A DNA stretch of 37,531 nt. Source: [Clostridium] symbiosum (lineage in GTDB: Bacteria; Bacillota; Clostridia; Lachnospirales; Lachnospiraceae). The notes under the pieces are model-generated. The model did not search any database, was not told the DNA's origin, and saw nothing but the letters and a program-made list of their open reading frames with translations. Where the stretch lies: NCBI GenBank assembly GCA_021769625.1, contig JAETSN010000044.1:1-37531 (forward strand), written 5' to 3'. Shown here in pieces: positions 1-7,955 of the stretch. The position numbers and the translations under genes are program-made. The first letter of the stretch is position 1. Each line of letters starts with the position of its first letter.

Positions 1-1
1 G

Positions 2-91
2 AAAAGATTCTTGATGGCAAATGAACATGATCCAAAGAGGATTGAAAAGCTGCTTTTTAAAAATGTAGCACGGGAAGAAGACGAATTTTAA
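2..91 (+). CDS. C-terminal end of an unrecognised protein (partial)
   Basis: An open frame enters from the left edge and ends at TAA 89-91. It gives 29 residues of a charged tail ending in REEDEF. Nothing in this short piece identifies a family. The next gene is separated by about 150 nt carrying its own promoter, so this gene probably ends the preceding transcription unit. The codons look natural and the frame is uninterrupted, but without upstream sequence the call rests only on the open frame. Confidence 0.4.
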   Translation, partial: KRFLMANEHDPKRIEKLLFKNVAREEDEF

Positions 92-143
92 GAGAACGAC
101 TTTGCGATTGCCCTATCCTCCCACAAAAAAATTTGTAAAACCC

Positions 144-172
144 TTGATTTATAGAGACATCCGTGCTAAAAT
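144..172 (+). promoter_or_regulatory. Sigma-A promoter of the rpsF operon
   Basis: TTGATT (144-149) is followed after 17 nt by TAAAAT (167-172). A TG one base before the -10 box makes it an extended -10. It lies about 75 nt ahead of the S6 start, leaving a leader. Confidence 0.65.
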
Positions 173-194
173 ATTAGTCCGTGATATATATATT

Positions 195-212
195 CCTTGC
201 TCTCGCGCAAGG
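195..212 (+). promoter_or_regulatory. Leader hairpin upstream of rpsF
   Basis: CCTTGC (195-200) pairs with GCAAGG (207-212) around a 6-nt loop. The loop bases 202-205 can also pair with CGAG at 213-216, so two mutually exclusive folds are possible just before the ribosome binding site. S6:S18 autoregulatory leaders are known upstream of rpsF in other bacteria. I cannot confirm that consensus here. Confidence 0.35.
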
Positions 213-244
213 CGAGGGCCAGAGACCAAAAGGAGGTAACTAAC

Positions 245-535
245 ATGACAAAGTATGAATTAGCCGTTGTTGTTAGCGCAAAACTCGAAGAAGAGGACAG
301 AGCAGCCGTTGTGGAAAAAGCAAAAGCTCTGATCGAAAGATTCGGTGGCCAGATCACAAACGTGGACGACTGGGGCAAGAAGAGGCTTGCTTACGAGATC
401 CAGAAGATGAAAGAAGGCTTCTATTACTTCATTCAGTTTGACGCTGAAACGTCTGCGCCGGCGGAGATCGAAAGCCGTATGCGCATTATGGACGGAGTGA
501 TCAGATATTTGTGCGTGAAACAGGACGAGAAATAG
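245..535 (+). CDS. rpsF: 30S ribosomal protein S6
   Basis: The 96-residue product matches the usual S6 length and begins MTKYELAVVV. It carries the typical central segment VDDWGKKRLAYEI and the later SRMRIMDGVIRYLCV. S6 binds the 30S platform next to S18, whose gene lies two genes downstream. The frame is open back to 197, but AGGAGGT at 231-237 sits 7 nt before ATG 245, which fixes the start there. It is the first gene of the rpsF-ssb-rpsR operon, which is the common arrangement, and is transcribed from the extended -10 promoter at 144-172. Confidence 0.97.
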   Translation: MTKYELAVVVSAKLEEEDRAAVVEKAKALIERFGGQITNVDDWGKKRLAYEIQKMKEGFYYFIQFDAETSAPAEIESRMRIMDGVIRYLCVKQDEK

Positions 536-548
536 AATAGGAGAACGT

Positions 549-998
549 ATGAATAAAGTAATACTTATGGGACGTCTGACAAGGGACCCTGAAGTAAGAT
601 ATTCCCAGGGGGAGACACCTCTGGCAATTGCAAGATACACACTTGCGGTGGATCGCAGATTCAGCCGCAATAACGGCGGCGATAACCAGCAGACCGCAGA
701 TTTCATCAGCTGCGTGGCTTTTGGAAGAAGCGGGGAGTTCGCGGAGAAATACCTGCGCAAAGGAACGAAGATCGCCGTGACAGGAAGGATCCAGACCGGC
801 AGCTATACCAACAGGGATGGACAGACTGTCTACACTACGGAAGTTGTAGTGGAGGATCAGGAATTTGCAGAGAGCAAAAACAGCAATTCCGGATCAGAAG
901 GGGGCTATACAGGGAACAGCAGGCCTGCGCCTTCCGGAGCGGGGGACGGATTTATGAACATTCCCGACGGGATAGACGAGGAACTGCCGTTTAACTAG
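549..998 (+). CDS. ssb: Single-stranded DNA-binding protein
   Basis: The 149-residue protein starts MNKVILMGRLTRDPEVRY, the hallmark opening of the bacterial SSB OB fold, which spans about residues 1-105. A glycine/serine/asparagine-rich linker follows. The acidic tip ends DEELPFN, a variant of the DDDIPF partner-binding tail that recruits replication and repair proteins. The position between S6 and S18 genes is the conserved context for the housekeeping SSB. The start is preceded by GGAGA and lies 13 nt after the rpsF stop codon, so co-translation with rpsF is likely. Confidence 0.97.
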   Translation: MNKVILMGRLTRDPEVRYSQGETPLAIARYTLAVDRRFSRNNGGDNQQTADFISCVAFGRSGEFAEKYLRKGTKIAVTGRIQTGSYTNRDGQTVYTTEVVVEDQEFAESKNSNSGSEGGYTGNSRPAPSGAGDGFMNIPDGIDEELPFN

Positions 999-1035
999 CA
1001 TATCGCTATGATTATTTGAGATAGGAGGCATTCAA

Positions 1036-1299
1036 ATGGCTTATAATAAAACAGACAAAGCTGATTCTCCGATGAAAAGGAGAGGCGGCATTCGCAGAAG
1101 AAAAAAAGTATGTGTTTTTTGTGGAAAAGACAATGTGATCGATTATAAGGATACGGCAAAGTTAAAAAGATACGTATCCGAGAGAGGCAAGATCCTTCCG
1201 AGAAGGATCACCGGAAACTGTGCAAGACATCAGAGGGCGCTCACCACTGCTATTAAGAGAGCAAGACATCTGGCGCTCATGCCTTATGTACAGGACTAA
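1036..1299 (+). CDS. rpsR: 30S ribosomal protein S18
   Basis: The 87-residue basic protein contains the S18 core with [19 protein letters not shown] and a C-terminal [15 protein letters not shown]-like segment. It binds with S6 on the 30S platform. It keeps a CxxC pair (VCVFCGKD) and a later NCARHQR, so this looks like the cysteine-bearing, probably zinc-binding, form of S18. An AGGAGG box is 7 nt before ATG. It is the last gene of the operon and is followed by a strong terminator. Confidence 0.97.
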   Translation: MAYNKTDKADSPMKRRGGIRRRKKVCVFCGKDNVIDYKDTAKLKRYVSERGKILPRRITGNCARHQRALTTAIKRARHLALMPYVQD

Positions 1300-1316
1300 A
1301 GTCATGAAAAAAGTGG

Positions 1317-1350
1317 GCCAGCTGCCTTCAGGGGCGGTTGGCTTATTTTA
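1317..1350 (+). terminator. Rho-independent terminator after rpsR
   Basis: A 10-bp stem, 1317-1326 with 1333-1342 (two G.U pairs), loop 1327-1332, is followed by TTATTTTA. Confidence 0.85.
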
Positions 1351-1437
1351 ATGAATATTTTTCGCTTCTTTAGACAAAAAATGACTGTTTTGCACAAAAT
1401 ATGGTGTTTTCAGACAGAAACAGACTATAAAATGTGA

Positions 1438-1466
1438 TGGCATCTTTTGGGCAAAAATGGTATACT
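1438..1466 (+). promoter_or_regulatory. Probable promoter of gdpP-rplI-dnaB
   Basis: TATACT at 1461-1466 is preceded by TGG, an extended -10. The -35 candidate TGGCAT at 1438-1443, spaced by 17 nt, is weak. It lies between the rpsR terminator and gdpP. Confidence 0.5.
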
Positions 1467-1506
1467 AATCCTATATGAGTTTTAGGAATAATATGAAGGA
1501 CAGGCT

Positions 1507-3561
1507 ATGAAAAGTAAGGTTAAACTAAAAGGCAAACTGAAATTCCAATTTAGTTTCATGCTCTATATGGGGTTTCTGCTGCTGCTCGTCGATATCGGTG
1601 TGTTCACATTTGATGTGAAAGCGGGATTTTTGCTGACGGCATTTATCGTTATTTATTTTATATCCTATGCAATGCTGTACTTCCACATTAAACCCGTTAT
1701 CATGAATGAACTGGTCAGTTTTGCGACACAGTACGGACAGATACAGAGAAGGCTTCTGCGGGATCTGGATCTGCCGCACGCACTGCTGGATGATCAGGGA
1801 AAGGTGATATGGACCAACAAGGAATTTGAAAAGCTGGTACATAAGGAGAAAGGCTACAGAAAGTCGATCGTCACATTGTTTCCGGCTATGACGAAGGATA
1901 AACTGCCGGGGCGGGGCGGGGAGATCTTTACGGAGATGGACGTCGATTTTGAAGGGCGGGATTTTCATGTAAAGGCGCGCAAGATTTCCCTCAGGGAGAT
2001 GGCGATGAACAGCGATATCATCGAAGCGGAAGATTATGATGGATATCTGATCGCGGTTTATTTCTTCGACAATACCGCGCTGAAGATCGCCCTCAGGGAG
2101 ATCGACGACCAGAGCCTTGCGGTGGGGCTTATCTATTTGGATAACTATGATGAAGCGTTAGAGAGCGTGGAGGAGGTCAGACGTTCCCTCCTGATTGCCC
2201 TCATAGACAGAAAAGTCAATAAATATATTTCCGCTCTGGACGGCATCTCCAAGAAGATGGAGAAGGATAAATATCTGGTGATCATGCGGAAGAAGGCGGT
2301 GGCACAGCTCAGGGAAGATCGGTTTGATGTGTTGGAGGATGTGAAGACGGTCAATATCGGCAACGAGATGGCGGTCACGCTGAGTATCGGCATGGGGCTT
2401 GACGGGTTGACCTATGCGCAGAATTATGAGTTTGCGAGGAATGCGATCGATCTGGCGCTGGGGCGGGGCGGCGACCAGGCCGTTGTGAAGACGCCGGAGA
2501 ATGTTTCCTATTACGGCGGCAAGAGCCAGCAGGTGGAGAAAAATACCAGAGTAAAGGCCCGCGTGAAGGCACAGGCGCTGCGGGAGATCATCACGGGCAA
2601 AGACCGCGTCATCATCATGGGCCACCGGTTGGCGGACGTTGACAGTTTCGGCTCCGCGGTAGGCATTGCCAGGATCGCGCTGACACTGGAAAAGAAGGCG
2701 CATATTGTGATCGACGATGTGACGACATCGATCCAGCCTTTTGTCCACCTTTTTAAAGATAACCCGGATTATGAGCCTGATATCATCGTAAACAGTACGA
2801 CGGCTCTGGAACTGGCGGGCAGCAATTCCGTGCTGGTGGTGGTGGATGTGGACAAGCCGAGCATAACGGAATGCCCGGAGCTCCTCAAGTCCTGCAAGTC
2901 CATCGTGGTGCTCGATCACCACAGGCGCGGCTCCGAGACCATAGAGAACGCGACGCTGTCCTATGTGGAGGCCTACGCGTCCTCCGCCTGCGAGATGGTT
3001 TCCGAGATCCTGCAGTATATCGGGGACAACATCAAGATCAAGCCGGATGAAGCGGACTGTATGTATTCCGGCATTATGATAGATACCAATAACTTTATGA
3101 CAAAGACCGGCGTGCGGACTTTTGAGGCGGCGGCATTTTTGCGCAGGAACGGTGCGGATGTGACGAGGGTCCGGAAGCTGTTCAGGGAGGATGCAACGGA
3201 ATATAAGGCGAGAGCGGATACTGTCAGCCAGGCGGAGATCTACCGGAATGCCTATGCGATCTCCATCTGTACCAGCGAAGAACTTCAGAGTCCCACCATA
3301 GTAGGGGCACAGGCGGCAAACGAGCTGCTGAATATCAAAGGCGTGAAAGCAAGTTTTGTGCTGACGGATTACCAGAACCAGGTGTATGTCAGCGCGAGAT
3401 CCATAGATGAAGTGAACGTGCAGATCATCATGGAGAGGCTTGGCGGCGGCGGGCATATGAATATGGCAGGCTGCCAGATGGAAGATGTTTCGCTGATGGA
3501 AGCGATCTCCATTGTGAAAAATACACTGGATGCCATGATACAGGAAGGGGCAATTTCATGA
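1507..3561 (+). CDS. gdpP: GdpP-type cyclic-di-AMP phosphodiesterase (membrane DHH protein)
   Basis: The 684-residue protein has the GdpP layout. Two membrane segments lie at about 14-36 and 39-60, a PAS-like domain at about 85-180, and a degenerate GGDEF-like domain at about 200-335. A DHH phosphoesterase domain starts near 365 and a DHHA1 domain lies towards the end. The first metal motif reads GHRLADVDSFGSAVG (about 372-386), followed by VVVDVDKP and VLDHHRR (about 468-474). The GGGGHMNMAG motif of DHHA1 is near 646. The family hydrolyses c-di-AMP to pApA and so sets turgor and cell-wall homeostasis. The stop overlaps the rplI start by ATGA, so the two are translationally coupled. Confidence 0.93.
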   Translation: MKSKVKLKGKLKFQFSFMLYMGFLLLLVDIGVFTFDVKAGFLLTAFIVIYFISYAMLYFHIKPVIMNELVSFATQYGQIQRRLLRDLDLPHALLDDQGKVIWTNKEFEKLVHKEKGYRKSIVTLFPAMTKDKLPGRGGEIFTEMDVDFEGRDFHVKARKISLREMAMNSDIIEAEDYDGYLIAVYFFDNTALKIALREIDDQSLAVGLIYLDNYDEALESVEEVRRSLLIALIDRKVNKYISALDGISKKMEKDKYLVIMRKKAVAQLREDRFDVLEDVKTVNIGNEMAVTLSIGMGLDGLTYAQNYEFARNAIDLALGRGGDQAVVKTPENVSYYGGKSQQVEKNTRVKARVKAQALREIITGKDRVIIMGHRLADVDSFGSAVGIARIALTLEKKAHIVIDDVTTSIQPFVHLFKDNPDYEPDIIVNSTTALELAGSNSVLVVVDVDKPSITECPELLKSCKSIVVLDHHRRGSETIENATLSYVEAYASSACEMVSEILQYIGDNIKIKPDEADCMYSGIMIDTNNFMTKTGVRTFEAAAFLRRNGADVTRVRKLFREDATEYKARADTVSQAEIYRNAYAISICTSEELQSPTIVGAQAANELLNIKGVKASFVLTDYQNQVYVSARSIDEVNVQIIMERLGGGGHMNMAGCQMEDVSLMEAISIVKNTLDAMIQEGAIS

Positions 3562-4004
3562 AGATAATTTTGACACAGGATGTAAAGAAACTCGGGAAAA
3601 AGGGAGAGATCATCGAGGCGAGCGACGGTTACGCAAGGAACTATATACTGCCTCAGAAACTGGGGGTGGAAGCCAACAGCAAAAACCTGAATGATCTGAA
3701 ACTCCAGAAGAGCAATGAGGAAAAAACGGCACAGCGGCTGTTGGAGGAAGCGCAGGCACTGGCTGAGAAGATCGGGAAACAGACCGTTGTGGTCAGCATG
3801 AAAGCGGGAGAGGGAGGGAAAGTATTCGGCTCTGTCTCCTCAAAAGAGATAGCGGCGGCGATCAAGTCCCAGAGCGATCTGGAGATAGATAAAAAGAAGA
3901 TCCAGTTATCTGAGCCGATCAGGAGCTTCGGGGTGCATGAGGTGGGTATCAAACTTCATCCGCAGGTAACAGGTACACTAAGGGTAAAGGTAGAGGAAGC
4001 GTAA
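3558..4004 (+). CDS. rplI: 50S ribosomal protein L9
   Basis: The 148-residue protein begins MKIILTQDVKKLGKKGEI and contains DGYARNYILPQKL, the signature of the L9 N-terminal rRNA-binding domain. A long lysine/glutamate-rich connecting helix (about 45-75) leads to the C-terminal domain with GGKVFGSVSSKEI. The length is standard. The start overlaps the gdpP stop (ATGA), and dnaB starts on the base after the stop, giving the familiar gdpP-rplI-dnaB order of Firmicutes. Confidence 0.97.
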   Translation: MKIILTQDVKKLGKKGEIIEASDGYARNYILPQKLGVEANSKNLNDLKLQKSNEEKTAQRLLEEAQALAEKIGKQTVVVSMKAGEGGKVFGSVSSKEIAAAIKSQSDLEIDKKKIQLSEPIRSFGVHEVGIKLHPQVTGTLRVKVEEA

Positions 4005-5339
4005 ATGGCAGCAGAGGAAGCTCTCTTAAAAAGAGTATTGCCCCATAGCATTGAGGCGGAACAGTCCGTGATCGGCTGTATGATGCTGGCGAGGGATGCC
4101 ATTACGATAGCGGCGGATATGCTGCAGGAGGAAGATTTTTACAGCAGGCAGTATGCTCTGGTCTTTCAGTCCATCGTGGAACTGAACGATGCCGGGAGGT
4201 CCGTGGATATCGTGACGCTGCAGAATAAACTGCGGGAGAAGGATGCTCCGCCCGAGGTGAGCAGTCTGGAATTTGTAAAGGATCTGATGCTTTCCATACC
4301 GACCGCGGCGCATATCCGGGACTATGCGGAGATCGTTGCCGAGAAGGCTGTACTGCGCAGGCTGATCAGGGCCAGCGATGAGATCGCGAATGCCTGTTAT
4401 ACCGGAAAAGACAGCCTTGAGATTATTTTGGAGGATACGGAAAAAAGTATTTTCAATATCGTACAGCGCAGGAACACCGGAGACTTTGTCCCGATCCGTC
4501 AGGTCGTTTTAAGCGCAATGGAGCGGATCGAGAAGGCGTCCAAGACGAAGGGAAACGTCACCGGCGTGGCGACCGGCTTTCTGGATCTGGACTACAAAAC
4601 GGCCGGGATGCAGCCTGCGGATCTCATTTTGGTGGCGGCAAGGCCTTCCATGGGGAAGACAGCGCTGGTGCTCAATATAGCACAGTATGTGGCGTTTAAG
4701 AGCGATCTTCCGTTGGCGGTATTCAGTCTGGAGATGTCAAGGGAACAGCTGGTAAACAGACTGTTTTCCCTGGAATCGAGAGTGGATTCCCAGCACATCC
4801 GAACGGGAAATCTTTCTGACCGGGAGTGGGAGGATCTGATAGACGGGGCAGGGATCGTGGGAAGATCCAAGCTGATCATTGACGATACGCCGGGCATCAG
4901 CATACCGGAACTGCGTTCCAAGTGCAGAAAGTTTAAAATGGAACATGATATCCAGATGGTGATCATCGACTATCTGCAGCTTATGTCGGGCAGCGGGCGG
5001 TCGGATTCCAGACAGCAGGAGGTCTCGGAGATATCCAGAGCGCTGAAAGCGCTGGCAAGGGAACTGAATGTGCCGGTGATCGCCCTCTCGCAGCTCAGCC
5101 GTGCAGTAGAGCAGAGGCCGGACCACAGGCCGATGCTTTCGGATCTGCGTGAATCTGGTGCCATCGAGCAGGATGCGGATGTGGTGATGTTTATCTACAG
5201 GGATGATTACTATCATAAAGACAGCGAGAAAAAGGGCATCGCGGAGATCATCATAGCAAAACAGAGAAACGGCCCGATCGGCACGGTAGAGCTGGCGTGG
5301 CTGCCGGATTACACGAAATTTGCCAATATTCAGAGATAA
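4005..5339 (+). CDS. dnaB: Replicative DNA helicase DnaB
   Basis: The 444-residue protein has the DnaB N-terminal domain (about 10-110, starting RVLPHSIEAEQSVIGCMM) and a RecA-like motor domain. Walker A reads ARPSMGKTALVLN (about 212-224). Walker B is in MVIIDYLQLM, followed by REQLVNRL- and SDLRESGAIEQDADVV-type motifs. It unwinds the fork ahead of the polymerase. No intein is present and the length is normal. It begins directly after the rplI stop codon and ends the operon. A hairpin ending in a T run lies about 90 nt downstream. Confidence 0.97.
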   Translation: MAAEEALLKRVLPHSIEAEQSVIGCMMLARDAITIAADMLQEEDFYSRQYALVFQSIVELNDAGRSVDIVTLQNKLREKDAPPEVSSLEFVKDLMLSIPTAAHIRDYAEIVAEKAVLRRLIRASDEIANACYTGKDSLEIILEDTEKSIFNIVQRRNTGDFVPIRQVVLSAMERIEKASKTKGNVTGVATGFLDLDYKTAGMQPADLILVAARPSMGKTALVLNIAQYVAFKSDLPLAVFSLEMSREQLVNRLFSLESRVDSQHIRTGNLSDREWEDLIDGAGIVGRSKLIIDDTPGISIPELRSKCRKFKMEHDIQMVIIDYLQLMSGSGRSDSRQQEVSEISRALKALARELNVPVIALSQLSRAVEQRPDHRPMLSDLRESGAIEQDADVVMFIYRDDYYHKDSEKKGIAEIIIAKQRNGPIGTVELAWLPDYTKFANIQR

Positions 5340-5430
5340 CGGTGCAAGAGTAGCAGTGTTCTTTATGGACCGCGTGTATTGCCGGTGATGGCATGTCTGA
5401 AAATGGAAAATAAAAGAATATACATCATAC

Positions 5431-5466
5431 AAAAGAGGATTGGCTTGACTGGCTGACCCTCTTTTT
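5431..5466 (+). terminator. Possible terminator after dnaB
   Basis: AAAAGAGG (5431-5438) pairs with CCTCTTTT (5458-5465) and runs into a T stretch. The 19-nt loop is long and the stem is mostly A/T, so this is moderate evidence. Confidence 0.45.
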
Positions 5467-5538
5467 GCGCGCAGATTTTCAGGAAATTTGTATTGGGCAT
5501 ACAGAATAGCAAGAAAAATGAAAAAGCAGGAGGAATCT

Positions 5539-6231
5539 ATGGAAAAAGAAAAGATCTATCTTATTTCGGATGCTTCGAAAAAGGTTGAGGTGGAAAGCCA
5601 TGTGCTGCGTTACTGGGAGGACGAATTGAAACTTCCTGTAAAGAGGAATGAATTAGGACACAGGTACTATACGGAAGAGGACATCATGGAATTCAGGGAG
5701 ATCAAGAAATTAAAGGAGCAGGGACTGCAGTTGAAAGCGATCAGGATGATCCTGAAAAACGGAAAGCTGACAAGGATCCCGGATGCGGAAAGTTTTACGG
5801 GTGAGGATATGCAGCGCCTGGAACAGGGGACTTTTTTCCAGCCGTGGCAGAATGAAAAAGAAAATGGCCTGGGAGAGAGGATGATGCCGGCGATGCGGCC
5901 GGACGGGGTGACAGATATCTCGCCGGAAAGAGGGGCGGATGAAAAGGTAAAACGGCTGGAATATCTGATGAAACGTCTCATCTCAGAGGCAGTACAGGAA
6001 AATAATCAAAAATTTTATGAAGATCTTTCGGAAACGCTGACAAAGGAACTGGACTATCAGTTCAGGATGCAGGAAGAGAGGGAGGAGGCGCGGGAAAGCA
6101 GGCAGCTGCAGCTCGAGGAGGAACATTATAAAAAGCTGGATGAACTGCTTCGCGGCAGAAGCAATCAGAAAAAGCAGGGGAAGGCGAAAAAAGAAGGGAA
6201 AAGAAAGTTATTCGGAAAGAAGAAGGCGTAA
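5539..6231 (+). CDS. MerR-family helix-turn-helix protein with coiled-coil tail
   Basis: The 230-residue protein opens with a MerR-type winged helix (about 5-75). It contains SHVLRYWEDEL, NELGHRYYTEEDI and a LKEQGLQLKAIRMIL helix. There is no effector-binding domain with metal cysteines. The C-terminal half is a charged, glutamate- and lysine-rich stretch (about 145-230) that reads as coiled coil with a basic end. This MerR-head plus coiled-coil layout occurs in clostridial proteins and also resembles RacA-like chromosome-organising proteins, but its targets cannot be told. AGGAGG at 5528-5533, 5 nt before ATG 5539, decides this start over the open upstream frame from 5488. Confidence 0.75.
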   Translation: MEKEKIYLISDASKKVEVESHVLRYWEDELKLPVKRNELGHRYYTEEDIMEFREIKKLKEQGLQLKAIRMILKNGKLTRIPDAESFTGEDMQRLEQGTFFQPWQNEKENGLGERMMPAMRPDGVTDISPERGADEKVKRLEYLMKRLISEAVQENNQKFYEDLSETLTKELDYQFRMQEEREEARESRQLQLEEEHYKKLDELLRGRSNQKKQGKAKKEGKRKLFGKKKA

Positions 6232-6239
6232 ACGGCCGC

Positions 6240-6275
6240 AAAAAAGCAGATGCCGTACTCTTACGGCATCTGCTT
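6240..6275 (-). terminator. Strong terminator of the ferredoxin gene (possibly shared)
   Basis: A perfect 14-bp stem, 6244-6257 with 6262-6275, has a 4-nt loop. Read on the minus strand it runs into six T. On the plus strand it lies just after the MerR gene but has no T run, so it mainly serves the minus-strand ferredoxin. Confidence 0.85.
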
Positions 6276-6296
6276 GAACTTCTCAGGTATTCCGGT

Positions 6297-6467
6297 TTAA
6301 GCTTCGGCAATAGCGCCGACAGGACAGCCGCCTGCACACGCACCGCAGGAGATGCAGACATCTTCGTTGATCACGAATTTTCCGCCATCCTCAGAAATAG
6401 CGCCGACAGGGCAGGTGCCTGCACACGCACCGCAACCGATACAACCATCATTGATAACAAATGCCAT
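6297..6467 (-). CDS. Small 2[4Fe-4S] ferredoxin
   Basis: The 56-residue protein has two CxxCxxCxxxCP clusters: CIGCGACAGTCPVGAI and CISCGACAGGCPVGAI. This is the classic clostridial ferredoxin with an internal pseudo-repeat. It is a soluble one-electron carrier for pyruvate:ferredoxin oxidoreductase, hydrogenase and radical enzymes. Its place beside the PFL-activating enzyme suggests it may supply reductant for radical SAM chemistry, which is inference. The minus-strand start has an AGGAGG box, a TTGTAT-17-TAAAAT promoter upstream and a perfect terminator downstream, so it forms its own transcript. Confidence 0.95.
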   Translation of the reverse strand: MAFVINDGCIGCGACAGTCPVGAISEDGGKFVINEDVCISCGACAGGCPVGAIAEA

Positions 6468-6505
6468 GAGATAATTCCTCCTTATGTATAAATTTAACCT
6501 TTTTT

Positions 6506-6534
6506 ATTTTAATATAATCTTATGAGATATACAA
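6506..6534 (-). promoter_or_regulatory. Promoter of the ferredoxin gene
   Basis: Read on the minus strand, TTGTAT (6529-6534), a 17-nt spacer and TAAAAT (6506-6511), about 40 nt before the start codon. Confidence 0.65.
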
Positions 6535-6545
6535 GCCTGAAAGTA

Positions 6546-6589
6546 TGAAAAACAGCAGGAAAATTTATGAATTTAAGAATTTTCCTGCT
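6546..6589 (-). terminator. Terminator of pflA overlapping its stop codon
   Basis: A 12-bp stem, 6554-6565 with 6578-6589, has the pflA stop codon (6573-6575) in its 12-nt loop. On the minus strand it is followed by G then five T. Confidence 0.75.
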
Positions 6590-7334
6590 CTTTGCGGGCA
6601 GCTTTTATCCCATCCAAAATAACCTGCTTTTTCTCAAGAAGGGTTTTCTGATCCATTGCAGGAACGCCGTGAAGTTTATATTCCATGCCAAGACTCTCAT
6701 ACTTCTTCTCACCCATTGTGTGATAAGGGAGAGCGTCAAGAGCCTTTAAGTTGGAAAGATGGCCGATAAAGTAGCCGAGCTGATACAAGTATTTGTCATC
6801 ATCGGTCAGTCCGGGCACGATCACGTGGCGGATCCACACGGGAACCTGTTTTTTCTCCAGATATTTTGCAAAAGCGAGAATACCATCGTTCGGCTGGCTT
6901 GTCAGCTCTTTGTGTTTCTCAGGGTCGATATGCTTGATATCCAGCATAACAAGATCGGTCAGCGGCATAAGCTTATCCAGCTTCCGGATAAACGCGGTGT
7001 TGTTCTCCTTGTAGGCAATGCCGGAACTGTCGATACAGGTATGGATATCATGCTCTTTTGCAAGCGTGAACAGGTCGATCAGAAAATCCACCTGCATCAG
7101 GGGCTCGCCGCCGGTGACGGTGAGACCGCCGTCATTTTTGTAAAAGGGGCGGTTCTTTTCGAACTGCTCAATGATCTCGGCGGGTTCCATCATGGTGCCG
7201 CCCTCCATGGGCCAGGTGTCAGGGTTGTGGCAATAAGCGCATCTCATAGGACAGCCCTGTACAAAAACGACAAATCTGGTGCCGGGACCATCTACGGTGC
7301 CGAAACTTTCAAGTGAATGAATACGTCCTTTCAT
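6573..7334 (-). CDS. pflA: Pyruvate formate-lyase activating enzyme (radical SAM)
   Basis: The 253-residue protein carries the radical SAM motif C28xxxC32xxC35 (CPMRCAYCHNPDTW) after the opening SFGTVDGPGTRFVVFVQG. Other family features are LTVTGGEPLMQ, VMLDIKHI and the late LPYHTMGEKKYESLG. It uses SAM and a [4Fe-4S] cluster to place a glycyl radical on pyruvate formate-lyase. The length is normal. It is the last gene of the pfl cluster, separated from the glycyl-domain gene by a hairpin at 7377-7406 and preceded by AAGGAG. Its partner glycine lies in the separate protein encoded at 7448-7690. Confidence 0.96.
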   Translation of the reverse strand: MKGRIHSLESFGTVDGPGTRFVVFVQGCPMRCAYCHNPDTWPMEGGTMMEPAEIIEQFEKNRPFYKNDGGLTVTGGEPLMQVDFLIDLFTLAKEHDIHTCIDSSGIAYKENNTAFIRKLDKLMPLTDLVMLDIKHIDPEKHKELTSQPNDGILAFAKYLEKKQVPVWIRHVIVPGLTDDDKYLYQLGYFIGHLSNLKALDALPYHTMGEKKYESLGMEYKLHGVPAMDQKTLLEKKQVILDGIKAARKEQENS

Positions 7335-7376
7335 AGAGAGAAAACTCCTTTACAGACGGGATTTTATCCGCCTCTG

Positions 7377-7406
7377 AAAAGTCCCCTGAAGCAAAGCCTC
7401 AGGGGA
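7377..7406 (-). terminator. Terminator or attenuator between glycyl-domain gene and pflA
   Basis: TCCCCTGA (7382-7389) pairs with TCAGGGGA (7399-7406). Minus-strand T bases follow at 7377-7380. The run is short, so partial read-through into pflA is plausible. Confidence 0.65.
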
Positions 7407-7447
7407 TTGGTTTATACTGCAATACTTGTTTCCCGAAAACCCTTTGA

Positions 7448-7690
7448 TCAGATAGCTTCATGGAATGTACGGGAGATAACGTCAGCCTGCTGTTCCGGTG
7501 TAAGCTTAATGAAGTTTACGGCATATCCGGAAACACGGATCGTAAGCTGAGGATAATTCTCAGGATGTTTCTGAGCGTCCAGTAACATATCTCTGTTTAA
7601 TACATTTACATTTAAATGATGACCGCCCTTTGTTGCATAGCCATCCAGTAAGTTTACCAGGTTATCAACCTGCACTGTGTTTGCTGCCAT
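7448..7690 (-). CDS. Stand-alone glycyl-radical domain of pyruvate formate-lyase
   Basis: The 80-residue protein equals the C-terminal end of a normal PFL. It opens with [16 protein letters not shown], continues [17 protein letters not shown] and then HPENYPQLT. The radical loop is RVSGYAV with the radical glycine at about G55. The last part is [18 protein letters not shown]. The neighbouring large PFL gene stops just before this region, so this protein must supply the radical glycine in trans. It resembles the autonomous glycyl radical cofactor GrcA (YfiD), which repairs oxygen-cleaved PFL in enterobacteria. Here it seems to be the only glycyl domain at the locus. GGAGGT lies 6 nt before ATG 7690, favouring this start over ATG 7705. 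Confidence 0.9.
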   Translation of the reverse strand: MAANTVQVDNLVNLLDGYATKGGHHLNVNVLNRDMLLDAQKHPENYPQLTIRVSGYAVNFIKLTPEQQADVISRTFHEAI

Positions 7691-7725
7691 TGTTTTTACC
7701 TCCATAGTATTTACATTATCTAAAA

Positions 7726-7941
7726 TTATATACCAGAACCCGAGTAATCATCCAGACCCTGCTCCAGAGTCGGAACGCTGCATGCCAGCGGGGTCCTGGA
7801 ACAATCAGTACAGCCCATGGTCTGAACGGACTTATCCTGCTTACTCTTTTCATCATAATCGATGTTTACATGTCCAACACCGCCTGCCATGCCGGAATCC
7901 AGCATTTTAACAAGATCGTCGATCAAAGCTTTATCATCCAT
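7726..7941 (-). CDS. Degenerate glycyl-domain-like small protein with cysteine tail
   Basis: The 71-residue product sits between the PFL body and the glycyl-radical gene. Its first 30 residues ([20 protein letters not shown] then VNIDYDE) align by eye with the start of the neighbouring glycyl-radical domain ([20 protein letters not shown] then LNVNVLN). The rest diverges: the glycine loop is absent and is replaced by a segment with C44, C47 and C54 ([13 protein letters not shown]) and an acidic end. It looks like a truncated paralogue that gained a redox- or metal-capable tail. A role in docking, protecting or regulating the split enzyme is inference. GGAG precedes the start by 7 nt, and the gene ends 35 nt before the next start. 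Confidence 0.75.
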   Translation of the reverse strand: MDDKALIDDLVKMLDSGMAGGVGHVNIDYDEKSKQDKSVQTMGCTDCSRTPLACSVPTLEQGLDDYSGSGI

Positions 7942-7955
7942 TTTTTACTCCAGTT

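Noticed and set aside
195-216. H-type pseudoknot in the rpsF leader
   Set aside because: The second stem would start directly after the first with no linker to cross it, so the two pairings are better seen as alternatives.
2158-3456. Long minus-strand open frame of 432 codons opposite gdpP
   Set aside because: It is antisense to a complete, well-recognised GdpP gene, has an arginine/histidine-rich composition typical of shadow frames and no ribosome binding site.
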